In this document: positions 44,834 to 55,218 of the stretch, piece by piece
Layout of the letters: every line of letters starts with the position of its first letter
Position numbering within the stretch: the stretch's first letter is position 1
From: Argopecten irradians
Lineage: Eukaryota; Mollusca; Bivalvia; Pectinida; Pectinidae
NCBI RefSeq assembly: GCF_041381155.1
Contig: NC_091142.1
Location: forward strand, 31,237,528 to 31,301,527
Reading direction: 5' to 3'
Length of the DNA: 64,000 nucleotides
Notes under the pieces: model-generated
What the model saw: the letters and a program-made list of their open reading frames with translations, nothing else
Told to the model about the DNA's origin: nothing
Databases searched by the model: none
Position numbers and translations under genes: made by a program

Positions 44834-46103
44834 TTCCCACAATCGTCTTGAAAGACGTCCTAGTTGGATAATGTAAAGTTCGCAAATGTTGCAGAATGGA
44901 CAAATCGCGTCTGATGACGATATCGATCACTGGTTCAGACTGCAGAAGCTGATCTTGTATGTGTGGTTGGCAAATATACATCACTAATGAAAGTCCTTGT
45001 TCAAGGCGAAGACACCCCCACTTCGAATTCAGGTAGTCGTTCAAAATTACCAGCAACCTCTGTTGATTTTGACCATGTATCTTCCGTTGAAATAGGTTGT
45101 TGGCTGGGATAAAATAATGTGGGCAGTATTTTGTCTTGACCCATGCAATAAGAATATTGAAGCAAAACCAAAAGCAAACATACAAGTTTTTGTCCCGCCA
45201 TAATAGTTCATCGGAACTTTCTATTGCATGAAACAGGAGTGTTTTCAGGAAATACGAGCATAATATATCTTCATCACCTAAGTCTGTTTTGAGTGCAACT
45301 TTCACCTGCCTCAAGAAATGTTTCAGTAAAAAGTAAACTTTGAATTGAACGTGATTGAAAGAATGAACAAGCATCCTCTCTGCTGATACAAATGAAATCA
45401 TCCACTGTAGCAGCGTATCACCAGAGCAGTTATCTCCCTTTGGAACAATATGGCAGCCATTTCGAACTATCCTATCTATAAGACTTTGGCGTGGCCAGCC
45501 AGACAATCGTACTCGGGATGTCCATTCATTCGCCTCTTCAGGCCAACTACTGCATGCGAACGAATACACTAGATCCACGCTTAGTGAAGAAGACGCTGTA
45601 GAACAGCTTGGACCACTTGATTTAAAAACATCACCTAAGTGTCGATTCAAAGTTGTTATAAATTGCTCTCGATATATATCACTTGATACATACATCATAT
45701 TTCCACTCTGGACAAGTGAATTCATTAACGAAGGTCTCTGGATTCCGTCCAGTTGGTCGTCTGCGAGGACTAGACTGACATATCCAGGACGACATCCAGC
45801 AGCCTCTACCATGTACAGTACTGTCTGACCACTGGCACGTGGGGGTAGAGATTGACCACGATCCAGTACGGTAACAGATGTGTCGATCAACATTCTGTCG
45901 TGGTCAGAATCGGGGAGATAAAACCCTTCAGCGCGACTCCCACCGTAAAATCTGTGTACAAAGTTATCTCCAAACTGGAACGCTTGCTCCATCACTAGCT
46001 GTGTGGTTCGTCTGATATTCACTTCATCTGCTGTCCCGGTACCAGTCCTGTCCAGGGATCTAGATATCAGAACTGACATTCGCTCCTTCTGCCTGAAGTC
46101 CAT
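44055..46103 (-). CDS. cGAS-like receptor (Mab-21 domain nucleotidyltransferase) with helical C-terminal extension
   Basis: A single open frame of 682 residues from the ATG at 46103. Residues ~54-69 carry GGSRAEGFYLPDSDHD: the Gly-Ser P-loop of the nucleotidyltransferase fold and the DxD metal pair (Asp67, Asp69). The third acidic residue is Asp177 in VDLVYSFACSSWP. The following GWPRQSLIDRIVRNGCHIVP is typical of bivalve Mab-21/cGLR proteins. About 260 C-terminal residues look helical and TPR-like, as in many bivalve homologues. All three catalytic acids being present suggests an active enzyme; the family senses foreign nucleic acid and makes cyclic dinucleotides for STING. Ligand and product cannot be read from sequence. 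A CACAG acceptor-like site at ~46119 allows a 5' intron and an earlier start. Its 3' part is tandemly duplicated. Confidence 0.9.
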   Translation of the reverse strand: MDFRQKERMSVLISRSLDRTGTGTADEVNIRRTTQLVMEQAFQFGDNFVHRFYGGSRAEGFYLPDSDHDRMLIDTSVTVLDRGQSLPPRASGQTVLYMVEAAGCRPGYVSLVLADDQLDGIQRPSLMNSLVQSGNMMYVSSDIYREQFITTLNRHLGDVFKSSGPSCSTASSSLSVDLVYSFACSSWPEEANEWTSRVRLSGWPRQSLIDRIVRNGCHIVPKGDNCSGDTLLQWMISFVSAERMLVHSFNHVQFKVYFLLKHFLRQVKVALKTDLGDEDILCSYFLKTLLFHAIESSDELLWRDKNLYVCFWFCFNILIAWVKTKYCPHYFIPANNLFQRKIHGQNQQRLLVILNDYLNSKWGCLRLEQGLSLVMYICQPHIQDQLLQSEPVIDIVIRRDLSILQHLRTLHYPTRTSFKTIVGMFNLLSKSESEYEEILTYYYGVHLLYNWAIDQVFHDHTAATGNKNRYQNLKRSKRFIIPRASVGTELLYLATFYFRVGNFTRSLEISRQTMRLAAYFLHDTNSMTSEQRVMYAQVYGFPGGTSINKLQNLFTSYISFEYGQNNFCLPELQPEISVQFKRLDIPPLPYAVFLSFLCCHELGDIPGRATALRNLIVLKDDPFQGGHKYWIVHNLLGICYTAIWDIRRALRCYEDSTQMQTEEHEFNPATLRIEVLRKFENE

Positions 46104-46444
46104 CTCGAACTTAATCTGTGACAATGGATCAAAGAAGTAATATCAACGGTTTTAATCAAGGTAACGCTTGATAAATAACAAACACACATATAACCAATAA
46201 TCTTCATTTGAGTAGAATCTATTTCGTTGAAAATAAACGATTCAAAAATACGTCAGGTTATTTAAAACTGATTTTGAAAAAAATTAATACCACTTACAAT
46301 GATGGAATATAAAGAGGAAAGTCAACTATGAATGATGTACCGTTTTAAATATAACGAACAATACAATATATCATAGGAAATGGATAACAAATTTATTTCA
46401 TTAAAGTGTTCTATGGTGAAAATAGACTAGAGTACAATGGATAG

Positions 46445-48082
46445 TCAGCTGTTGACTATAATATAGACATTTGCTATTAGGAATTTACTTAGAATGCCAA
46501 GTAATATCCTAGTAAAGATGGCATGGTTTGGAATAGAACACCGAAGTGGATAGTCTACCCTCAAATCGCCTTTTGTCTGACAGCTGACCTGGGCGATGAA
46601 TCGACAGTATGGCGTGCTATTGGACTGACAGCTACAGACGGCGGCCAACAGTGTGACTAAAACACAGACATCAGTGGATCAACAGATCAATTGAGGAACT
46701 GGAATGTAGGCATTAAATAATTCTACAATCTAATACTGCCATAGTACCGTAATCGCACCGTTAACGTAATGCCTTAGCATATTGTTGTTTGACGATATAG
46801 CTGTACACTTACGCTTAAGGAACATCTACGCTTAAACCGGCCTGCATTTCTGATTAAGTTGGGCTATGTTTATGAGCGGTTCATTGGTTACCGTTTTCGA
46901 TGTTAGTTTAAAAACAAAGGAAGGAAAATCCAATAAGTATGCATCCTATACCCTTATAGCAGGGCCCTCTTAGCCAATCACATGGCCACACAACAATCTT
47001 AAACTAATATTTAAGACCCTTTAAGTAAGAAATGGGATTACGGACCTGATACCGTTGTGTAGTGGGCCGTATTCAATTTGATGTTTAATTAACTTAAAAT
47101 CTTAACTTGCGACAAATTGAACGGCTTTGTAGTACATGTGTGTACATGAACGTGTGCGGCGCTAGACAGATTAGCCCAAAAACGCTTATGTGTTACATTA
47201 GTCCGAAAAAGTCCGAAACATGTTAGCATGTGGAAAAAAAACACATTTTGTTTTCTCTCATTTACCTTTAATGAAGTAGACTAGAAGGTGTATTATACAT
47301 ACCCATAGTCAAAGTAACGCAGTATCTGGTCATGTTCTAGCTTCAATCTTCTACAAAATGTGAACCGGAAAATAAATTACATACACATTGTTGTAATAAT
47401 TAATTATAAAATTAACTAGAATACTAGATAATGTTGATAATTGAAAAGTATATCATGATGTTAGCTTGGTTGATATACAGTTTTATAGCTGTGTCATTTA
47501 GTCGAGTGTCATATCTCTCACTATTCAAATAGGGATTTGTGTCATTTAGTCTAGTTTCATATCTCTCACTATTCAAATAGGGATTTTCGGGTATTTGCTT
47601 CCTATTTTCGTTCTGCAAACATGTTTCATGTTTTAAATATGCTATTTATAGGGTATGTACATGTATAGGCTATTTATGGGTTTATTTGTTTTTATGTTAT
47701 TTACCATTTTTTTTTTGATAACTTTTAGTATAAGTAATCAGCGATTATGTAGCTATTATGTAAGTATTTGGGCTTGAAGTCATGCTGAGAACGAACATAA
47801 TATTTCAATAAATGGAACAAAACGTCGAATTACATGAAACATTTAACAATGAACACTAAGCTAAACCATGTTAGTATATTCTAACATACACAACACTAGT
47901 TCTGGTATTTTCTAGTTGTAATATTTACCACTATTTAGCTTCGTTATTCATCAACTATCGCATGTAAATCAGAGCTATTTATGAAGTCATTATTATATAA
48001 CATATTGACCTCATGGCTGTGTATCTTATAATTGTCCTTTAAGACGTGCTTACTTACCGATAAGGTTGTGTACTGACTTCAT
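46445..48082 (-). CDS. Possible small secreted cysteine-rich protein (weakly TIMP-like N-terminus), two exons
   Basis: Proposed exons 48082-48058 and 46656-46445. Exon 1 (ATG, eight codons, donor G|GTAAGT) joins in phase 1 to exon 2 after a TTTTAG acceptor. The result is a signal-like start (MKSVHNLIVTLLAAV) followed by CSCQSNSTPYCRFIAQVSC. A C-x-C right after the signal peptide followed by a further Cys is the layout of metalloproteinase-inhibitor (TIMP/NTR) N-termini, but the rest does not match. The frame stops at 46445; alternatively exon 2 uses a donor (AGG|GTAGAC or TAA|GTAAAT) to further exons I cannot find. The two ATGs of this gene and the Kazal gene are only ~70 bp apart, head to head, which argues for caution. 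Confidence 0.35.
46660..48050. other. Mostly featureless AT-rich sequence
   Basis: Contains a two-copy ~49-bp direct repeat at 47490-47585 (ATCTCTCACTATTCAAATAG) and short low-complexity runs. It would be the intron of the tentative small secreted gene. Nothing else was recognised. Confidence 0.4.
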
Positions 48083-48153
48083 GACTGTGGTTATCACTAC
48101 CTAGCTGGTCAGTGATAAGGAACGTCTGGTCCGTCCACACCGCCACAGACACC

Positions 48154-51100
48154 ATGAAAGGTCCAATAGTATTCCTGCTTGTTGTACTATCTAGTGAGTT
48201 AACCATCTAATACTTTAGATTGATATGATTATAAAAAGAGGAACTTACATGATGACCTTTGTAAAATGTATAACCTGATATTGATAATTCGTTATGCCAA
48301 GAGTCTTACGTAATTATCTAGTGAGTTTTACAACCAAATATTTTAGATTAATACGATTATAGTTAAATGAACTTACATGATTTTCTTTTTAAAATGTATT
48401 ACCCGATATATGCTAAGAGTTTTGCGTAATTATCTAATGAGATAACCATCAAATACCTAGATTAATATGATTATAAATAGAGGAACTTACATGTTTTTCT
48501 TTGTAAAATGTATTATCCGATATCATGTATCGATATGCCTAGAGTTTTACGTAATTATGTAGTGAGCTTCACCATGAAATGCGTCATCGTTAGATTGAAA
48601 TATTTCGTTTTTAAATGAATAAGATTATAGATAGAGGATCGTACATGATTGGCTTGTATTATGTATTACACGTAATCAATCATTTGATATGCCAAAAACT
48701 ATTAATATTTATTTATAATTTGTTTCCCAAATTTAAAAGAACATCTGAATAGAGACGACACAAGGATTAGTAAACAATATAGGTACAATGTTTCGTAGTG
48801 AGATATATTTTATATTTATTTTTTCTTGTTTCGTAGTTAACTTGTTGATATATATATGATTTTCTATACGTCCCAGGTTGTTTATAATGAAATGTATGAT
48901 ATGTCCTCAGTGATTGCCATAGATGGGCGCCAGAGAAGACTGAGTTGGTATTGTTCCAGTATAAGACATAGAGCCTGTTATCCCTACGGGGAGAACCTAT
49001 TGTGTGGCTCTGACAATTATACATACTACAACAAGTAAGTACAACCGGATGTAGCCTAACTTTTACCGGAAGTATTCGGAACCATACATGTACGTGTAGG
49101 CCAACTCGTCGAAGACCTAGAGGATCCACCAGCTGATAGACGGAAGAGTTTCCACAGCTAATCGAGTTGATCTCTGCATTAATCATACATGAGTTGAGGA
49201 AATTTTGTAAGGATTGTCTCAAATGAAATCCGTTACCATGTCGACATAGAAATTTCATTTACGATTTTAGTGATTTTTTTATATAAGAATGTCAAACGCA
49301 TTGTACTGTCAAAAGTTTAATAACAATTTATTAAAAAGATTTTAAAAATGCCTAAACTTTGCAAGTTAAGCAAATGCAACCTTAAATTATCGGACATCTT
49401 GTATATAGATTTCTATATAAAATAATTTCAGGTGCGATTTCTCCAAGTCTCACTGTATGGACACTCATTTACACGTGGCTCACGAAGGTTCGTGTAATGG
49501 TGAGAGTCACCTGGGTAGTAACCTGACCCAGGGGGAGCTGTTACTCCTACAGTTTATGTGTGACGACATCACAGGACACAGGTGTGATGAGAACTTCGAC
49601 GCAGTGTGTGGCTCCAACGGCGTCTCCTACTTCAACGAGTAAGTCAGTCCATGGTACCATCTCTCTGTTTCAAACATCTACTGGTTTCTCAATGTTTAAA
49701 GCAGGGTTTTAACGTACTTAAGGAAGGATACAAGCATTGTTCATTCTACCCCATTGCATAATCGTCAAAGACGACTGAATTTGAAATCTTAATTTCATGA
49801 CTTCCTAAATCACAATACTTTCATTTCACAACTATTTGTCAATGATAGTTTGAGATCGATTCATTTTAACTGTTTACTATAACCACCAAAAACTCCTGTT
49901 CCCGCCCCAGAGAAATGTTCTGAAAACTTACATATATAGATATAAATATTACACATTGTCTGAGTCGTGTTCGCAATCTGGCGGTTGGGAACGTCATTTT
50001 ACTTGGATTTCAATTTCTGGGTAGATTACATGTATTAAAGATAGATGCAGTTCATTGTTTGAACAGGTGTGAGGGTGACCAAATGAAACTACTGTAAATA
50101 ACTTTATTTTTGCATTATACAAAATATGAAAATGCGAATAATTGTTTACACATTTTACATGAATTCGTGATTGGAAGTGTGATCGCGAACTTATATATAC
50201 CTGAATATGGTGATGAAGATGCGCAATATTGTATACGTGAAAATGCATGGGTTTACAATAAATGTGAAGGGTAATGTTTCCGTACAAATTCGTGAAATTA
50301 TAGTTTTATGTAAATATGTGATTGATTTCTCAGGTTATCGGAAGTATTAGGTCTTCGTTTTGAGTGAATTTGATTCATGAGCACCAACTAAAACAAATAA
50401 TAGTGATGGTCTATTTACAATATTCTATACGCTGCATCTGTTTCTTACAAGAGTAGGTAAATTTAACATTAGTCATGATCATTTTAATACATTTAATCAA
50501 TTTTATATTTTGACTTTCAATATTGTATTCATTTGATACTTAAAATTTTAATATTTATTTTCATTTTATATTTAGTATGCCATTTTTTTTTTACATATTT
50601 TTACATTTAGAATCTTAATATTTGTACTTCATTTTGTATTTATGATTTCAATATTGTATTCATTTTATATTTAGAATTTTGATGTTTGTATTCATGATAT
50701 TTGCTCCACCGCCGACAGAGCGTAAATGATATTCATCATTTGAACAAAAAATGGTATTTAATCGTGAATATACATGCCTAATCGACACAAAAAATAACAT
50801 AAAATAATTCATTTCGCCTTTGGTGCATGCGCAATCATTACTTCATTCCATATAAGATATAGTGCCACGGAATTTTTTCGGGATGCAATTAATTATTTTT
50901 CGTATATTTAACTTTAAGTAAAATTAGAAGCTCTAACTTTTCAATGGTGGTAATAGTGTAAAGTAAGTAACTTTTGTAACTGAAGAAAAATACTAAATCG
51001 TCTGCTCCTGTTTTTGATAGTGAAAAAATACCATTTGTCAGCGGTGGAGCATCTTTAACATTAAATTTTGTATTCATGTTATATTAAGGATTTTAATACT

Positions 51101-54100
51101 GTATTTGTATTTATTTTATGTTCAAATTTTTTTAAATAGTTGATGTTCAAACAGTGTAAAGTAATGCTGACCCCTCTGTCAATAATGATGGCTCGTTGAG
51201 TACGTGTGGAGTTTGAGAGTCTGCTGTATGTCTGTTTTTGTATGTTATACTATAGAACTATAAAAGACTTTAAAAATAGCGCACGATGCTTATCTTTACC
51301 AATTTCATGAACAATGCATACAAATGTACATCAAAAACATCGTGAAGAAGTAAACTCATAGTCAAAAATCCCCACGAGATAAAAAGATTTCACAATGTCA
51401 AATTTGTACGCAAGCTAACATACTTGTAAATTCTACATGAAATAATAGGATTGTATAATACTTGAGCTCTGTACGTATAGGATTGTTCTCTGTGTCAAAA
51501 AGTAACTCGAATTATACCATTGTTTGATTTCATATAGCCTGTAAACTAACGTGCTCGAATCGTTAGGAACGAACGAGACTGCTATAAATACCTCCATTGA
51601 ATCTTGATCTTGAAAATTCCATCATTAATTTTAACCCTCAGAGTAAGTGTATATGTGTATTATTGATAGTGACATTATATTACAGAAAAAAGCCGAGACA
51701 CTAACAGACCATTAATTTCGGGGAATAAAATAACGTCAGAAATATCATAGGATACACAAAAGCACATAGACCTCAACTGAGATTGTCAAAATCAATATTT
51801 GGTTTTTTCAATACCGACTAAAATATCCCGAAAAGTATCATCATTTACCGCAAAGATAACGGCAGTTAGAGTCAGAAAAAAACCTGGCATGGACCCAATT
51901 CTGTAATAATATGGGACTTCAGACTACTTGTATATCCTTCACTCTTCCATTCGAACAAGTTTTACACTTTAATTATTGGATGATATTTGGCTACATCTGT
52001 CATTGTTGGTGTTATATGGATAACAGTCTAGAGTGGGTCATCTTACACAATACTAACGTATAAATGGTATCAATAGGAAACAGTCTCATCCCAGTGGGTG
52101 CGTAACAGACGCCCAGAAGTTAAGTTGACAGACACAACACGGCGTATTTACTTCCGTATACAGTTTCCTGGTCCGCCATTACAATCCATGTAAACTAGGG
52201 ATCGCGACTGTCATATTTGTCATTCATTATTACGTCTTAACTATTAAAGTAAACTTGAAAGCAACAGAAGATAGATTATTTGGTACATTGATGTAGATAA
52301 ATGAATCGTATAACGGTGCACTGTGGTTGACTGTGTGGCTTTGAAGACTGTCAATATGTGTAATCCGTTACAAAGACGTCCGTTACCATATGTTATCCCT
52401 GACTGTGACTGTCAACATATGAAAGTAGATGAACGTTTCTTTTGGAGAATAATAAGTAAAGTAATAATGATGAAACATCACTTAGTACATGTATCAGGAA
52501 GTTTTATTTCGCCTAATGTTTTTTATTAACTATGAAACAATATGATACATCCCAAAAACAAAATGTGAAAAATATGTTGCTTTTTTCTGTAATATGGACA
52601 TTGAGCTGTTATCATGAAAACACAGAAGTAAAATATTAGGCTCAGCGTATTTAGAAGCGTATTATCTGGGCAGATAAAAATGTCATTTTTAACCTCATCA
52701 AGGCTTGGCTAAGTTAAATATTAAAGAAGCTTTATACCTAAGTTGATTCCTGTAAACCTGTTTCAGTGTGTTTTATGAGTAATGTGATTCATGTGGAGCC
52801 CATCCTGTTAGCTAATCCTAACACCAGTTATTGTTGTGCGATACGCGTTGGTGTTAATACCAGGATCTGTCTATTTAACTTCTCCGTTTTACTCCAAATT
52901 ACCGGCCCGTCATTACATCAGTATAACCAGTATGACCGAATGATTAAGTGGGTATTTACGGGCACACTATGACACAGAATTCATTGCAGTCCCCTTATTC
53001 ATCTCTGTCAACGACTCGCAATCTGACCGTCTGTTGATCTCATGTCACGTGAAATATAAGTCACGACAAGTCTTTAATTATGTCTAACACACATTTATGA
53101 GAAAATGACACAAAAGAAAACTTTAAATATATATAATATATATGAAAGAGTTTATCATGCGTGCGATATATGTTTTATCTTGAAACTTCTGTGAGCTATT
53201 TACAGAGATGAATGCAAGGCCCGGTACGCACACAACGTTTCAAATTAAGAAATTGTCAGTGTGATCTTTGCGAGTCGTCAGAAATATTTGACACATTTCA
53301 TTTCGCGGCCAGTTTTTTTCACTTTTACCTTCACTTTTTTGGGAGACTGCGGTACATTCACCGTGTCTCCTTATGTTTGTGGAAATATAGTACTATCACA
53401 CGCTGAACACTTAATATGACATAGAATATGACCTAAAACGTTATTAGTAACCAATCAGTATTCGTTACAAACCAAAACTCATTAGAAAATTAAGATTTGT
53501 AGCAGCGTTTCTCTAAAGGGAGTGGGGTGTCTGGTTTGCCAGTCAGTATTATGTGAACGAGTGGGCTGTGCTGTTCGATGGATTTGCCTGTCAATATAAT
53601 GTGACCGGGTGAACGTGGGCTGTGTCGTACGATGATTTTTGCCAGTGAGTATAATTGTGAACGGGTGGGCTGTGTTGTACGATGATTTTTGCCAGTGAGT
53701 ATAATTGTGAACGGGTGGGCTGTGCTGTATGATGATTTTTGCCTGTCTGTATAATGTGACCGGGTAGGCTGTGTTGTATGATGATTTTTGCCTGTCTGTA
53801 TAATGTGACCGGGTAGGCTGTGCTGTATGATGGTTTTTGCCTGTCTGTATAATGTGACCGGGTAGGCTGTGCTGTATGATGGTTTTTGCCTGTCTGTATA
53901 ATGTGACCGGGTAGGCTGTGCTGTATGATGGTTTTTGCCTGTCTGTATTATGTGACCGGGTAGGCTGTGCTGTATGATGGTTTTTGCCTGTCTGTATAAT
54001 GTGACCGGGTAGGCTGTGCTGTATGATGTAGCTGTGATGATGTTTTTGCCTGTCTGTATAATGTGACCGGGTAGGCTGTGCTGTATGATGGTTTTTGCCT

Positions 54101-55036
54101 GTCTATAATGTGACCGGTTGTATGATGGTTTTTGCCTGTCGTATAATGTGACCGGTGGGCTGTGCTGTATGATGGTTTTTGCCTGTCAATATAATGTGAC
54201 CGGATGGGCTGTGCTGTATGATGGTTTTTGCCTGTCTGTATAATGTGACCGAATAGGCTTTGCTGTATGATGGTTTTTGCCTGTCTGTATAATGTGACCG
54301 GGTAGGCTGTGCTGTATGATGGTTTTTGCCTGTCTGTATAATGTGACCGGGTAGGCTGTGCTGTATGATGGTTTTTGCCTGTCTGTATTATGTGACCGGG
54401 TAGGCTGTGCTGTATGATGGTTTTTGCCTGTCTGTGTTATGTGACCGGGTAGGCTGTGCTGTATGATGGTTTTTGCCTGTCTGTATAATGTGACCGGGTA
54501 GGCTGTGCTGTATGATGGTTTTTGCCTGTCTGTGTTATGTGACCGGGTAGGCTGTGCTGTATGATGGTTTTTGCCTGTCTGTATAATGTGACCGGGTAGG
54601 CTGTGCTGTATGATGGTTTTTGACAGTCTGTATAATGTGACCGGGTAGGCTGTGCTGTATGATGGTTTTTGACAGTATATTGCAGTGAGATAACATTATA
54701 AAGCAGTAAACAGTTGCCATTATTACAAAAAAGATCACAATATAAACGCACCATTAAAACATGTACAAGCACTGCATAGCATACACAGGAAGATGTCCTT
54801 AAAAGCATCCAAATATCGAACGTGTCGAAATCTTATTGTCTCCTTTTACAATACAGTATATAGTGTGCATTCACACGAAATGAAACACTGAAGTTAGTTT
54901 AATACTTGAGCCTGATTTCTATTACACTGTGATACTATGACAACTTATTCTGTTTGTTTTAAGGTGTGAATACGAGCAGACGAGATGTATGCACCCAGAT
55001 CTCACCCTGGCACACCGGGGACCATGTGCGGCTTGA
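48154..55036 (+). CDS. Secreted two-domain Kazal-type serine protease inhibitor, four exons
   Basis: Exons: 48154-48193, 48911-49036, 49432-49638, 54963-55036, giving 148 residues. Phases 1, 2, 2 agree at every junction. Exon 1 gives a signal peptide (MKGPIVFLLVVLS). Domain 1 has the Kazal core LLCGSDNYTYYNKC and domain 2 VCGSNGVSYFNEC, each with the six expected cysteines. Both domains are split by an intron at the same place, between Asn-(Lys/Glu) and the fourth Cys, pointing to internal duplication. By the Kazal rule (second residue after Cys2) the P1 residues would be Pro in domain 1 and Glu in domain 2, so trypsin inhibition is unlikely. Kazal proteins in bivalves act in defence and digestive-protease control. 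The exon-1 donor is repeated four times in intron 1, and intron 3 (5.3 kb) holds a 49-bp minisatellite. Confidence 0.88.
48183..48690 (+). repeat. ~116-127-bp tandem repeat (4 units) starting at the Kazal exon-1 splice donor
   Basis: The donor context TATCTA|GTGAGT (48194) recurs as TATCTA|GTGAGT (48321), TATCTAATGAGA (48437, GT lost) and TATGTA|GTGAGC (48562). Between them units share AGATTAATA-GATTATA, GAACTTACATGAT, TTGTAAAATGTATTA and GAGTTTTACGTAATTAT. About nine exon-1 bases are included in the copied segment. Confidence 0.85.
50702..51062. mobile_element. MITE with ~20-bp inverted ends in Kazal intron 3
   Basis: The left end GCTCCACCGCCGACAGAG is inverted at the right end (TTTGTCAGCGGTGGAGCATC). 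Related ends occur at 61165-61200 (GATGCTTCACGGCCGACAAA) and a body copy at 5330. No coding content. Confidence 0.7.
51063..53529. other. Intron sequence without confident features
   Basis: AT-rich interior of Kazal intron 3. A short segment at 53208-53248 after a TTACAG acceptor reads DECKARYAHNVSN then stop, in a phase compatible with exon 3; it might be an alternative last exon but spoils the Kazal cysteine spacing. Nothing else was identified. Confidence 0.4.
53530..54675. repeat. 49-bp minisatellite, ~23 copies, in Kazal intron 3
   Basis: Unit GTGACCGGGTAGGCTGTGCT plus GTATGATGGTTTTTGCCTGTC and TGTATAAT, spaced 49 bp in the regular part, with diverged longer units at the left edge (53540-53760). 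It does not touch an exon, ending ~290 bp before exon 4. The minus-strand reading frame through it is a repeat artefact. Confidence 0.95.
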
Positions 55037-55066
55037 GTGGTCTGCTAGATCTCATGACTCTAACAG

Positions 55067-55072
55067 AATAAA
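55067..55072 (+). terminator. Kazal gene polyadenylation signal
   Basis: AATAAA 31 nt after the stop at 55036, only ~150 nt before the next gene's start codon. Confidence 0.5.
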
Positions 55073-55218
55073 ATATACCAATATGAGCTTGTATTGTGTT
55101 TATGGAAATGTCTCAATTTCTCCTCTACGAAATGATATTCTGCTACATCATCGTTTAAAATTTATCGGTCTCAAAAAAAACTTCAAATTGTAAGAATAAG
55201 AACGACGTAGCTTGCTAG

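Noticed and set aside
45001-45201. Short minus-strand frame with signal-like start within the receptor
   Set aside because: Out-of-frame shadow of the intact cGAS-like receptor coding sequence.
53208-53248. Alternative last Kazal exon (DECKARYAHNVSN)
   Set aside because: The acceptor and phase are possible, but two extra residues precede the Cys and the fifth and sixth Kazal cysteines would be missing; exon 54963-55036 fits fully.
54437-54808. Minus-strand ~120-codon reading frame with repeated SHYTDRQKPSYSTAYPV
   Set aside because: It is the 49-bp minisatellite read through three frames, with no splice or family support.
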